A stretch of DNA of 64,000 bases from Watersipora subatra (taxonomy: Eukaryota; Bryozoa; Gymnolaemata; Cheilostomatida; Watersiporidae): positions 65,170,667-65,234,666 of the forward strand of contig NC_088714.1 of NCBI RefSeq assembly GCF_963576615.1, read 5' to 3'. Positions 38,501 through 48,606 of the stretch are shown here, piece by piece. Position 1 is the stretch's first letter. Each line of letters begins with the position of its first letter. The notes beneath the pieces are model-generated. The model saw only the letters and a list, made by a program, of their open reading frames with translations, was not told where the DNA came from and ran no database searches. Both the position numbers and the translations under genes were made by a program.

Positions 38501-41500
38501 AAGATGCCGCAACCTTTTGGTTCACTAGAAGGTACAAAAGATTCTCGTAATATAAAGGTACTGTCCTCTACACATTTTTTATTTAAATATATTAGCGTGA
38601 CAGAAATTAAATTTTTTTTTCATTATCCTTATAGTAAAATAAATAATGGTATAGATTATTTTGATTTACATAACCTAATTTTGATTTATAATTATTGATT
38701 ATATACATGTATATTACATTATAATTTTGATTACATACATGTGATACTGTTAAATTATTACTATATTAATAAGTAAAATGATTTGTATTCAGAGTTTATG
38801 ATGGGCATTCCTTCCGGAACCTAGTCTTTTATAAACTTTAAGACTCGGTCATTTGTCACTATTCAGTGAGGAGGAAAGAGCGTATCTTTTGTAATAAGGA
38901 GATTATACTCTGTTTGTGTTATAACTACTGTTAGCCTGCCAGTTCGGTGTGCCAATAGAGCACAGAGAATAAATAAGTCTGCGCACAATAATTCTGCAAC
39001 ACTTGAAGGTGAATTATTGATGCAATGGCAACTGTGCAGGATGGCAAAGGCAAATGTCTCATATTTGAATCCTGGGCGATGCAACCTTTTTTCCCACCCT
39101 TTACCCGCGTCTTCAGACAAATGGGCAAACAGATGCGGCTCTTATTATAGTAAAGTTTGTCATGTTTTTCTTTCTTAAAATTTACATGTTCAGTTCAACT
39201 CAGTACCCACCATTCGGCAGTGAAATTCAGTCTAGTTTTATTCAACAGAAAAATAAATTTTCTGTAAATACTAACCGTATTTGCCTGCTTGTCCTCATCA
39301 TGACCTCTGCTTTCCCACAGACCTGACCTGTGAATAATCAAATCTTTCAATAATGTACATTTCTATCACAGTATTACCAAAACATTCACCTAGTTAATTA
39401 AACCACTTGACTCAAATAATTATGTAATAGAGTTGTGCCTTTTCCCTTGTCACCAGCACAACATCTATCAATTATCCCTTTGACTGACTATTGCTCCGAG
39501 AATCAATTACATGTTTTTGCTGGTCGTTAAGGATGAGATTTGCAAACAGTGGTAAAAGTGGTAAAATCGTGGTATGGTGAGCACCGAAGATAATATCAGA
39601 CGCTCTTATTGGCCGAAAGCTATATTAAATTGTCTCTCAGTTGTAAGTATTTGTGGTAAAAAACAAAAACAGGATTGTGAGATTATAAATATCTAGTCCT
39701 CACGATGTAAGATACCTTTGAATAACAACTTGAAGAGCTAACATGCAAGCCAAAAAAAGCATAAGGTTCATATTTGCGAAAAAACAATATTACCTACTTT
39801 GCATGTGTGTCTGTTTGTTCATCATCTATTTCATTCACTTCATGGGCCTCGCTTTTGTTATCTGCAACACAAAACTCTTTCAGCATAACAAGGATTACAT
39901 CTATTTCACATTTGGCAGAGTGCCAGGCTCCGAGTTCCTCGAACATTATATTTCACTTATTCTCAGCTAATTGCTTGGCAAGGTTTATGGAGGGAGGTGG
40001 GAGTAATATTTCATTACGTAACCAGACCCCCAACACGATAAGCTAATAGACAATAAAATAAGAGAAGTATTAATGGCTGCGTTACGGCAGACCAACCTCG
40101 GAGTTGAACGAGTTCCAAGCCTCTGTCTAATCATGGAGAGTTTTGTGATTTACCTGATTGCAAATATGTTATCAAACAAATACAGGACTTACGCAAGTCG
40201 GGCCCCTCCTAAATTCGTGTGACAGAAATTGCAATTGTCGTAGCGTATCAACTGAAACAAAGAGCATCTCTAGCGAGAGCCGTGTAATATGCCAACAAAG
40301 CCGAATCAGTCATGCAGAAAATATATCATTTTTTAAGTTTATGATGGAGATTTGATTGTCGTTTATGAGCGTTGACAGTTATGTAATAGCTAATCTGACC
40401 AGCCTCGAAGATCTCTTAATGCGCATTCTTGGTGAAGGGAGTACTTAATTTGACAGTGGTTGAATATGCACTCCTCATCAGTCTAATCTCGCTACCAAAC
40501 TCAAGTAAACACGCAAGTTGGTTGGCCGCAATCATTATATAACTGTCCGCCGGGTCGTCATTGTTTTTCTTCTTTTTAAACTCAAAAGAAAAAAATGAAA
40601 TATTGGCCAGTCAGGGAGTGCAGGGATGCAGGACTAATTCACATTTTCATAATTGCGGTTTGCTAACGGGCCAACGGTCTAAAAACAGCTGCAAAATGGC
40701 GCCATTGTCCATGCAAGCCTGTGTTCCTACACGACCACAAATGCATTCTGCGGCTCTCCCTTCCCTGCCCATCTAGACCAATTTAATTTACACTATCTTA
40801 CAGGGCTTTATTAATCATATATAAATTGCAGTGCCATCCCGAGACTAGACCTGTGAGTGTAATATTTTATTAAGTGATTTTTTACCCAATTTATTCTATC
40901 ATAATCGTCCTTTCTATGGGTTTATCTCTGTCTATGTAATCCCTTAAGTTGTGGTAAGTTAGTGTGTAGTTTAAAGTATTTTAGAAAATGACTCAAAATA
41001 AAACCCACGTCTATACCGGTACTCGGAGACTGATCAAGTCACTACCTGTGGTTTACTAAACTTGTAAAACCTTTGACCACCACCCCCCCCCCTATATCCG
41101 TCCCTATTACCCCCTCTCTCCATTCCTATTACTCCCTCCACTCCTATTCAACTAAAAAAATGTAACCTCAGCCTTTGTATCAAAACTAGCAAACATAACA
41201 GATAAAAATCATAGCTTAACAAGCTTTAAAGTGTTTGCTATGGAAAGACGACTCTGGGTGATGGAATCATCTGGTGACTTTAAGCGTGACCTTGCAAGAT
41301 GCCATTAGTGAATCTACATGTAACTAGAGAGTTTGCCTGCAACCCTCTTACCTGTTTTCTTTTTAATCTCTTGGTAGAGGGCGAGTTGATGGCTCTGAGA
41401 AAGGTGCTTAAGGAACAAGCTGGCATGGCTAGCGATGAAATCACAGTGGTGACAGGCGTACAAAGTCGTACCTACGGCGAAAAAAGGTTACATCACAAGT

Positions 41501-44500
41501 TATCTTTATTGAATCTGCAAACACTGACAAAAAACTACTAGTATCATTCTTCTGGTATCTGGAGGCTGTTATAGCTGCAGGTCAAAACGCTTTTGTTCAT
41601 TAACCCGCGTAAAGACATTGTGGTTGGAGAGACAAAGTGTTTGGAGAGACAAAGTGGTTGGAGAGACAATGTGGCTGGAGAGACATGGTGGTTTCAGTAA
41701 AAACAAAAAAAGTATAAAACTTTAAATAAATTATAATTATTTTGTTTGATGGATTTCATTGCTTAGCTAAGCCAATGATTAACTACCCCCCCCCCCCCCC
41801 CCCCCCGCCCTTTGGTGAAAGTCGCTTCACATAAGCTTTAACTACAATAGATCTGTTTCTTTAATTTCTTTTAATTGCATTTTAAATAAACTGGTTGACA
41901 GTTTATTTTTTAAAAAATTGTTATCATTTAACATATTGATATACATATTAGCAGTCTTACGCGCCTTCACATAACACGGTTTAAGGCGTTTAATTGTATC
42001 CATGATTTTCTAGTTAAAATTTTTGATTGCAGCATTTATTGATTGTTTGTGATTGTCTTGGATAACCAGACACAACTTGTATACTAAACCAATATTAGTT
42101 GGTGAAGTTGCTGTTTTGCATTTAACGGAAATCATCAGAGATGAGTCATAGCTAAGCCTTAAAATTGCAGCAATTTCATTTATTGCTATTGTGATGATCC
42201 CAGCAGCCATGTGAACACGAAGATAAGAACTCAGGAATACAAACTGATAAAGACTGGATTGCCGGTATTTTCACAAAGAACATAAAAATCTGCTTTAGTA
42301 TATAAAGCAATGAACAATAAAATAACTGATCAGTTTGCTTGCATTATAGAAAATAATTTTAGTTTTTCTGTTTATAATTCTGCAACTTTTTTTATAAAGA
42401 AATAAAGTATTGTCTTGGAGACAATTTTTTGCAGATCGCACTGGCAGTTTTCACTATCAGCTGAAAAACAAGATTGCAAAGGATAGTCATCAACAGACTC
42501 AGATTTTGTTAATTTACATATATTTTTTATCCCAAAAGACTTCCTGTTTATATATTTTATTGTAGCTTATCTTATTATATCTTATCCGTAAATTAAATAG
42601 GACCAAATAAAACCAAAATACTCAAGTAGGCCTACTTCTTGGTTTTTCAGGTCAGCATAAAAAAGTTAAAATACTCCAAATTAAATTGTTTATTAAAAAG
42701 TTAAAGTTTATAGTAATTGTTTTAATTGGTCAACAAGTTTTTTTTTAAACCTGAGTTTAAAAAGTTTTTCGGAACTACTACAAAAAGACTCTTATTGAAT
42801 TTTTATCAAAAAGAAATTTCATTTTTATTGCTCATTAATTTAATATACTAATATATTTATGCTGTACTTAATTAAACAATCAAATGCCAAATTTTTAAAC
42901 AAATGCGTAAAAATTTAGCTCTCAATTTAAACTCAACTTTTACATAAAATAGCAAATGATAAGTTGAATTTAGTCAACTTTTTAGGTCGGCGCTATTTGA
43001 CTTTTTTGGCTGAATATTTAATGATTAAAAATGTAGCAACTTGACCAGCTGCTGCTTTTAAAATCTATTATTATCCTTATTTTTGTATTGTTATTATTCA
43101 TTATTATTACTATTATCATCAACAGTTTTATAACCTACATACGTGTTTGTTAATATAGCGCTAGTACCCAACAAGTGTCTGTTTTATGTTTTTTATGTTC
43201 GGATGCTGTAAAAAAAAGCAATAAATAACAACTACAACTATGATACTAAAACAACAACATGAAGAGATTAAAACCCTGAGAAGCCAAATAATGTGTTAGA
43301 AACTTGGAAAGAACTAGTAAACTAAACACCGAATTAACAGCAAGCATTCCTGCTGTCATTTCAAATGAGCCTTGTATGGGTAGTAAAGTTTCTTTGTGAT
43401 TGAATAAAATGCATTGCTAGCTTAGGTAAATCTCTTATCGGTATTTGAGTCTCATGTGATGTTGTACCGCCCCAAACTCTTCTAGTTGAGAAATCTCAGC
43501 CTACTTTTTAAGAAGTTAAATTTACAAAGATGGTAAGAAAGTGTTTTGAAAGAATTGTTCAGAAGTGTGACCAGAGGTACAAGTAATAAATATAACAGTT
43601 CGGTGTAACGATTAAATTGGTAAAGTACTGTAGTGAACTGCGGGAGTGAGGAGGTTTAGATCTTTCAAATAATGTCACAGATGTATTTCTGGTGACAAAT
43701 GAAAATGGAAATCTATCAGGCATTTGAAATCTAGACAAAACTGAATCAAAATCTAAAAGTAGTGATAATACACGTATCAGCAATGCTGCTGTCAGCGATG
43801 ATGCTGTCAGAGATGCTTTTTTATTTGATAAATAAAGGCTGATCGAGTTTTTGTACTTTCCATTGGTCTGAACAAGATACAGAGTGGCTATCTATGTACG
43901 TTAATAGATATTGAACTGTGTCTTAAAATGAGCCATAGACATCATTGGTAAACATGACTTAACAGTATTTCATACTACTGAGGAAAACATGATGTCCTTA
44001 ATTAACTACTGGACATTGTTGATATATAAATTCTGGGAAATTTATAGCATTAGTGAGATATGAATTCTTGAATAGGAACCAACAGCTTGCACTAAATAAC
44101 TGTTAATTCAGCATAAACAATTGCTTTGTTTTAAAGAATGCAAACACAATGATCTCTATCAGCCCAAAGAACTCACTGCGAAGTCTAATCACAGACCACA
44201 CAATGACAAATCAAGTTAGCATGTCGGCCTAGGTCACTATATATTCTGTGTTTACGCGGTCATGTAACATGCAGTCTGTTTACAATGTATAGGTAGTTTT
44301 TATGCATCAATAGAAGCGACACACATGTAGCTCCTAAGAAATTAATACATTGAAAAGGTCAGGGAATAGTTGGGAACCAAGAGAGCTTTTACCTGACATT
44401 GCTTCAAGGATGCACAAACACAAAAGCTTCATAACAGAAGCTAAATGGGTGAGCATCGCTCGAGGCGTTCAGCATTTGTGTTGAATGGAAATCAATTTTA

Positions 44501-47278
44501 GCAGCGGACAACAGGTGACCTTACATGATGAGTTCTACATGGAGCTATATGCGTTCTGCCACCCTCGGTGACCATAAATAAGCACGATGAACTTAGCTTC
44601 CCTCAGGAATGACATTGTGTGGAATCGTTAATTATGCACAGTATATTCTGAGGTGGAGCCGTGTGACGCAATCGCTTCACACATTCATGGAACGAACTGG
44701 CCTGCTGTTTAGTCTTCCAAAGTACTTTTCACATGACAACTTTTAGATGGAAAACCTTGATTTCTCAGGTCTAAAATGCAGCTGAATTCAAAATTTTTGG
44801 TACTGAGACTTGGAAAAAGATTAACCCCATGAAAGAAATTGCTGCCTAGAAAAAGTGATATTTTTCTGTAGCAAGAGATCATGTCTAACAGAGCTAATCA
44901 CAGGCCATGACACACACAATAATAAAATGCCCAAAGATTTCTTTTATGGTGTTTTGTGATAAGATAAATTTTTGACTTGAGCTCAGTCAGTTAAAATGTT
45001 AAGAAACAAAATCAATCAATAAAAGGGTTTTATAAATTTAATTGTAACCTTCACAAAAACCAGATCAATCAACATATTGACAGTATAGTTATTGATCTAT
45101 CAACATATTGACAGTATAGTTATTGAAAAAAGCAAATTTTGCGTAGCTCCAAAAAAATTAGCAAATCAGATTTTTAGCAAATGCCAGCGTAGCGGATGAG
45201 GTGCCACTTGAAGCACATTTGGAACGCGACGTCTTTGTACAACTCAATCTGTACCGTCACACCCTAAAGGTAACATTCGATTCACTCGTGTTACAATAGC
45301 AAAAATGTAACGATAAAATTAAACAAATTTCTTTTTGTACCAGAAAAAAAGCAAGAGTAGACAGTTTTCATGACATCATAAAAGGACACAGAATGAAAAT
45401 CTATTTCTCGTTTAAGCTGCAGCGAGGGTGGATTTAGCAAATTGCTTTTAAAGTTTGTATGCTGGCTTCAAGCATGAGAAGTTACGATAACTCTGAGAAG
45501 CGTTGACATATTTTAGCCTACCGTGAGCTTTAAGAGACTCTTCGCTGACATTTTTCGTACCATGTTCCGGCAGCATTTGTTTATCGCTGTTAGAGGTCGG
45601 TGAACAGCAAGATTGTTGCTTGTGTTGAACAAAGAGCTGAGTTTCCGTCAGCGGAAACCACGCCGAACAACAACCGCAAACAAATTTATCATCTTTTAGA
45701 GCATCTGAACAGCCTCTGGTTTCTTCTGAGCTCTTATCTGCCATAAAGAATAGTTATTTGTTAGGATCCAGATGCAACGCAATTATTTAGTAATCAAATG
45801 TTGACAATTTAACACCGTGAAGTTATGCAAAGAAAATTATAGAATGTTGTAGCTCGTTATTATAGAAGTTGTAAATCGCTAGCTGTTAGTGTTAACATCA
45901 GGTTTGACAAGGCAGCATTAGTCCTCCTTTAGTGACACTTTTAGTGACAGGTGGTGACAGGTGGTTGAAGTTCAATAAAGGCAGTTTATTAGAAGTCTAG
46001 GGTGATAAAACATCGATGAGGGTTCAAGGTAAAAAGACGCCCAGTCAGGTAGTCATTGACACAAGGTAGCCATTTGGGCACCAAATAATGGAACGTCTAA
46101 ATATTTATTACTTCTATCAGATTGACCTTGCGGGAGGTCCGCTAAAAGTGCTAATGAGTAATAAAATTCTCTCAGCGGAAGACGGCAATTCTTTCTGCAC
46201 TAAAATGCTCAGCCTGTCAGTATCAAATATAGAGAAAGTTACCGGTAACAACTTTGAATTTCAGTTTAAATTATAAATCTTTTCACGTGTAATAAAATTT
46301 GTCATTGCTATTTAGCTGAGTTGAAGAGATCATGAGCATTTATTATTGTTGTTGTTGGTAATGCAGGCAGTCGAGGTCTTCAACGTAGGCCCAATTGGTC
46401 ATAATCAACTGAAAGGAGAAGATAGCAATAATAAGCAAAAAGACCAAAGTTTGAGAAGACAATTAGCTGTGAGGCAGCAACTTTAAGAGACTTGTTACTG
46501 ACATCTTCAGTACCATGTTCCAGCAGCGTCTGCTTATCGCTGTTAGAGGTGCAACTGCTGCAGTAATAGCTGCAATGTATCGCTGTTGCAGGGAAATGCA
46601 ATGCAGCACAGCAAGGTGCTGCAATCGGAGATACTGGACAAAACAAGAAGTTTAATTTTACTGTCTTTGTTCTTCAAATATTGTGTAACTAAATTTTGGT
46701 TGTCACCGCAAAAGTTATTGTTCTACTTTTTGTTGTCCTGAAAAATAAAGTGATTTTAGATTCATTAAAACCCTTTTATAGAAGTCTGGACCCTAAAACT
46801 TAACTGGCACGATCGATTATTGGAAACTAAGGGACATTGTCAAAAATGTATATTCATCTCCCATACAACTGTAGTTGCAAGGACTGACATGGTTTAAACA
46901 AAAGCATGTTTTTATGAGTAGAACCAGTTGTGATTATATCATATGTATGTATATATATTATATGATCATATAATATGATCATACATATAATATACAATCA
47001 TACATATATTATATGATCATGTGAGTTTAAGCTCTACTCACTATAAAATATAAATTAAGGAATGTCATGTGAAACTCAAGTCCATCTTAGATTCAGCTCC
47101 AGATATCTTTGCTCAATCTACAACAGTTATTTACGAAACAGAACTCACCAATTTCCATAGAGTTTACTGGTTGATACGGAAGATCAGCTCTGGAAGGATC
47201 ATCAGAGGTAGCCTTCTGCTCTGTTGACACCTCGCTTTGACAGAGGTGCTGCGGGTTGCCCTGCTTTCTTCGAGACAT
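26200..47278 (-). CDS. BCL11: BCL11-like zinc-finger transcription factor, gene 1 (14 coding exons)
   Basis: Minus-strand gene assembled by eye from splice sites and phase; coding exons sum to 2013 nt, 670 codons plus a TAG stop. Domains in order: MSRRKQ at the extreme N terminus, the motif by which vertebrate BCL11A/B, SALL and FOG proteins recruit RBBP4/NuRD; an atypical C2HC finger, C64-X2-C67-X14-H82-X4-C87, the same spacing as the BCL11A N-terminal finger; a C2H2 finger C122/C125/H138/H143; a low-complexity Ser/Glu-rich middle; and three C-terminal fingers at about residues 413-487 equal to BCL11 ZF4-6. Vertebrate BCL11 proteins are sequence-specific nuclear repressors. The central ZF2-3 pair of vertebrate BCL11 was not found. 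Exons 1-5 and 8-14 are well supported by phase; exons 6 and 7 are weaker. The family call is secure, orthology to BCL11A or B is not implied. Confidence 0.8.
26950..27035 (-). mobile_element. Degenerate tRNA-like SINE head
   Basis: Minus strand shows ATGAGTTCAAATCTTATGC, a B-box-like element, preceded by a tRNA-like arm. The A box is poor. In intron 13 of BCL11-like gene 1. Confidence 0.35.
28137..28321 (-). CDS. BCL11: BCL11-like gene 1, exon 13 (end of finger 6)
   Basis: Acceptor AAATGTTTCAG, donor G|GTAAAT, phases 2-1, 185 nt. Opens with TMERHMRKC, completing ZF6 as C-X2-C-X12-H-X3-C, so the last ligand is Cys instead of the His of vertebrate ZF6. The following 50 residues (hydrophobic/aromatic, Gln-rich) have no known domain. 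Confidence 0.85.
28750..28928 (-). CDS. BCL11: BCL11-like gene 1, exon 12 (fingers 4-5, start of 6)
   Basis: Acceptor CAATTACAG, donor GC|GTGAGT, phases 0-2, 179 nt. Encodes [20 protein letters not shown], then [19 protein letters not shown] and KKTHGG, essentially the BCL11 ZF4-ZF5 pair including the TGEKP linker and the diagnostic [12 protein letters not shown] helix. It then starts ZF6 ([12 protein letters not shown]). This is the strongest family evidence in the window. Confidence 0.92.
29305..29474 (-). CDS. BCL11: BCL11-like gene 1, exon 11 (start of finger 4)
   Basis: Acceptor TTTCTTGCAG, donor AAG|GTAAAG, phases 1-0, 170 nt. Ends with DKCEYCGK, the first cysteine pair of BCL11 ZF4; the intron interrupts the finger directly after this knuckle. 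The preceding residues ([18 protein letters not shown]) are linker. Confidence 0.85.
29565..29670. repeat. ~15-bp tandem repeat
   Basis: Diverged copies of CCTTAGAGATCATGG in intron 10 of BCL11-like gene 1. Confidence 0.7.
30045..30206 (-). CDS. BCL11: BCL11-like gene 1, exon 10
   Basis: Acceptor TCTTTTTTGCAG, donor GCG|GTATGC, phases 1-1, 162 nt. Encodes [20 protein letters not shown] and then [18 protein letters not shown], basic and Ser-rich. No finger. The KRSEPVRV stretch could be a nuclear localisation or modification site (inference). Confidence 0.7.
30446..30527 (-). CDS. BCL11: BCL11-like gene 1, exon 9
   Basis: Acceptor TTTATAACAG, donor ACTG|GTTTGT, phases 0-1, 82 nt, encoding [20 protein letters not shown] and RYTPPST. 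Joins cleanly to exons 8 and 10 (Glu codon across the 3' junction). No recognised domain. Confidence 0.65.
30644..30792 (-). CDS. BCL11: BCL11-like gene 1, exon 8
   Basis: Acceptor CTCTTAACAG, donor AGG|GTATGT, phases 1-0, 149 nt. Encodes a Ser/Glu/Asp-rich segment (starts [12 protein letters not shown], includes [15 protein letters not shown]). Probably part of the disordered middle of the protein. It begins the cluster of closely spaced 3' exons. Confidence 0.65.
32199..32238 (-). CDS. Possible BCL11-like gene 1 exon 7 (40 nt)
   Basis: Acceptor TTCTGTTGCAG, donor AAAG|GTAATT, phases 0-1, encoding [13 protein letters not shown]. It is the only exon seen that converts the phase 0 end of exon 5/6 into the phase 1 needed by exon 8, which favours it in spite of its small size. 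Confidence 0.5.
34837..34900. repeat. 21-bp tandem repeat, 3 copies
   Basis: CTTTTATACGACTGGTCGTC repeated; each unit contains the small palindrome GACTGGTC/GACCAGTC-like core ACGACTGGTCGT. Confidence 0.8.
35841..35998. repeat. 23-bp minisatellite, 7 copies
   Basis: Unit based on TTATCAATTATCAATAATAG followed by CCG. Confidence 0.9.
36911..36979 (-). CDS. Possible BCL11-like gene 1 exon 6
   Basis: Open stretch encoding [20 protein letters not shown] followed by RSK, bounded by a CTCCCAG acceptor and a weak AAG|GTTATA donor, phases 0-0, 69 nt. It fits the frame between exons 5 and 7 but, being phase 0-0, could equally be skipped. An earlier acceptor near 37000 would add about seven residues ([13 protein letters not shown]). 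Confidence 0.4.
38155..38304 (-). CDS. Orphan 49-codon coding-like frame
   Basis: ATG to TAG on the minus strand encoding [20 protein letters not shown] and [20 protein letters not shown]. Composition is strikingly protein-like in an AT-rich intron of BCL11-like gene 1, and open sequence continues five codons upstream of the ATG to a TGA. It may be the tail of a decayed transposon or retrogene. Not identified. Confidence 0.3.
   Translation of the reverse strand: MIDKKPLNAEPVNILASDDDVQLYYYRYFREYSVTMEFYMNLKMARVKN
39276..39327 (-). CDS. BCL11: BCL11-like gene 1, exon 5
   Basis: Acceptor TTATTCACAG, donor ACG|GTTAGT, phases 2-0, 52 nt, encoding [17 protein letters not shown]. It completes a Lys codon with exon 4. 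Length and phase class parallel the 40-nt exon 5 of gene 2. No domain. Confidence 0.6.
39798..39861 (-). CDS. BCL11: BCL11-like gene 1, exon 4
   Basis: Acceptor GTGTTGCAG, donor AA|GTAGGT, phases 1-2, 64 nt, encoding an acidic linker ([20 protein letters not shown]). An in-frame TAG lies directly after the chosen donor, so reading through would truncate the protein. The phase pair 1-2 equals that of exon 4 in gene 2, which is the main support. An upstream in-frame ATG at about 39947 also makes a 50-codon open frame through this exon to the TAG. Confidence 0.6.
41352..41471 (-). CDS. BCL11: BCL11-like gene 1, exon 3 (C2H2 finger 1)
   Basis: Acceptor CGCCGTAG, donor G|GTAAGA, phases 1-1, 120 nt. 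Encodes [19 protein letters not shown] and then [13 protein letters not shown], a C-X2-C-X12-H-X4-H finger. The Phe-Leu-x-His core and the H-x-L-x-x-Y/C-x-E tail recall the first C2H2 finger of BCL11A and match the corresponding exon of gene 2 at 8864-9064. The overlapping plus-strand reading frame is a shadow. Confidence 0.85.
41786..41806. repeat. 21-base C homopolymer
   Basis: 21 C followed by GCCC; in intron 2 of BCL11-like gene 1. The transcribed minus strand would read as a G run. Confidence 0.9.
41807..45521. other. Intron 2 of BCL11-like gene 1
   Basis: AT-rich, no exon or element recognised; a 30-base direct duplication at about 45070-45130 (ATCAACATATTGACAGTATA). Confidence 0.4.
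45522..45737 (-). CDS. BCL11: BCL11-like gene 1, exon 2 (C2HC finger)
   Basis: Acceptor ...TTATGGCAG, donor G|GTAGGC, phases 1-1, 216 nt. Encodes [13 protein letters not shown], then [10 protein letters not shown]: the C-X2-C-X14-H-X4-C finger that mediates self-association in vertebrate BCL11A. The symmetric phase also matches vertebrate exon 2. Joining to exon 1 makes a GAT (Asp) codon across the junction. Confidence 0.85.
46481..46550 (-). pseudogene. Decayed partial copy of BCL11-like gene 1 exon 2
   Basis: About 70 bases match the 3' part of exon 2 (45528-45597 region) with roughly 11 differences. On the minus strand it still reads TSNSDKQ, EHGTEDV and KSLK, compared with TSNSDKQ, EHGTKNV and ESLK in the real exon. 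The zinc-finger half is missing and no donor follows the conserved block, so it should not be spliced as an exon 2 equivalent. It lies in intron 1, between exon 1 and the intact exon 2, as expected of a local duplication. Confidence 0.7.
46938..47022. repeat. AT-rich palindrome cluster
   Basis: ATATTATATGATCATATAAT and related blocks around GATCAT; about 130 bases past the end of exon 1 of BCL11-like gene 1, in intron 1. Confidence 0.75.
47149..47278 (-). CDS. BCL11: BCL11-like gene 1, coding exon 1 (NuRD-recruiting N terminus)
   Basis: Starts at an ATG giving [12 protein letters not shown], almost the same as the vertebrate BCL11 N terminus, and ends in a strong donor (G|GTGAGT) at phase 1 after 43 codons. 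An in-frame ATG nine codons upstream (47305) would add MILQGDTLS. I chose the inner ATG because the NuRD motif acts at the free N terminus in known family members. The sequence after the motif is Ser/Asp-rich with no domain. Confidence 0.85.
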
Positions 47279-47929
47279 GCTCAACGTGTCCCCTTGTAGA
47301 ATCATATCGAGAGAATGAGGCAGTCGAGTCCTTTACACACAATCATGTAGTGCTGGACTCGTACCCTCGCTGGTCACCAGGCCTGTAATACGCTCGCTCG
47401 ATTCAAGCTATAGATCAGTACATGAAAGTACATTTTATTATGCGGCGGTCATAATTTAGCCTAAAAACCACAACCTGTCAGATCTTGACGAGTCGAGTAT
47501 ATATTTAATTTCTCCGTATGGTCAGGAAGGCTCGGCTACTATGGCCACAGCCAATAGGAGCTCACACTGTGCTCGCCGCTGGCTATGTACTGACTTAAAC
47601 AAGCATGAAAGACTATGAATAGCTACAGCCTTGAACAATAACACTTTATGCTGCTCAAAGCCAGAGGAAACAACTCCCAAGTAGGAATGAGAAAGCCAAT
47701 ACAGAGGAAAATAAAATAAGTAAGAAAAGAAAATAATTTTATTAAGTTAGAATTAAGTTGCTCCTCGTATGTTCCTACTGCGCGGCAGCGAAAAATGGCA
47801 GCAGGTGCAACTCCAAACTCTACTGCTTAATGCTGCCAATGATTCATTGTCACTAACCTGCAGCATAGCTTATATATTAAGAGTAGAATTAAGCTTTCAT
47901 ATTAGAGTTACCCGTGTAAGGGCATCACT

Positions 47930-48130
47930 AGACTTTTGTTGAACTCCCATGAGAAACTTGCAAGATTTTTGCAGCTTGGTGGTTTGGGTCACCAACCATG
48001 CTGGAGCATTTGTGAACAGACGCCCTCCTTGGCTTACAGTAGCAAGTGGAGAGGTGCCGCCAGGGGGAGTTCAACCGTTGACCTTCTGGTTGACAGTCCA
48101 ATGTTACAATCACTACACCATTTTGTAGTT
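47930..48130 (-). mobile_element. tRNA-derived SINE (minus strand)
   Basis: On the minus strand ATGGTGTAGTGATTGTAAC (A box) and CGGTTGAACTCCCC (B box) frame a tRNA-like fold with an apparent GTC anticodon loop, so perhaps of tRNA-Asp origin. The body continues to lower coordinates. It is not a functional tRNA because the acceptor stem is not formed. Confidence 0.55.
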
Positions 48131-48401
48131 GCTGTGTTCTGTCACCACATTAAAAATAGCTCAAACTGAGTTATTGAGGGGTTTTTCGAGCTTGCAAACT
48201 GCTGCAAAAATAAAATGAAATTGTTTGATATGGGAATGGCTAGCACGGGAAGCCTGAGTAACTTAGCTAAAGCTTCTCACAAAATTTTGACGGGTAACTG
48301 AGTACCCGTACTAGGATGAGCAATGGAATTTCCCTACTAAGCTAATATTTAACAAGTGAAAATAAATTTTTATGAAGGATATTAATATAAAATATTAGTA
48401 C

Positions 48402-48606
48402 ATTGAAACCCTATATCAGTACAGCGAAAGCCTATAATAGTACAGCGAAAGTCTATAGTAGTATCGCAAAAGTTTATAGTAGTACAGCTAGAGCCTTTAG
48501 TACTACAGTAGAAGCCTATGGTGGTACAGTGAAAGCCTGTAGTACAGTAAAAACCTAAATATTAACAGTGAAATTCTATAGTTGTACAGTGAAAGCTTAG
48601 AGTACA
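48402..48606. repeat. ~21-bp tandem repeat, about 10 copies
   Basis: Diverged units of GTACAGCGAAAGCCTATAGT. Confidence 0.85.

Noticed and set aside
38863..39125. tRNA-derived SINE on the minus strand (GGATTCAAATATGAGAC as B box)
   Set aside because: No A box at a suitable distance and no second copy seen.
41299..41541. Plus-strand exon-like frame with acceptor and donor ([12 protein letters not shown]...)
   Set aside because: It is the exact antisense of BCL11-like gene 1 exon 3, which encodes a clear C2H2 finger on the minus strand with better splice sites.
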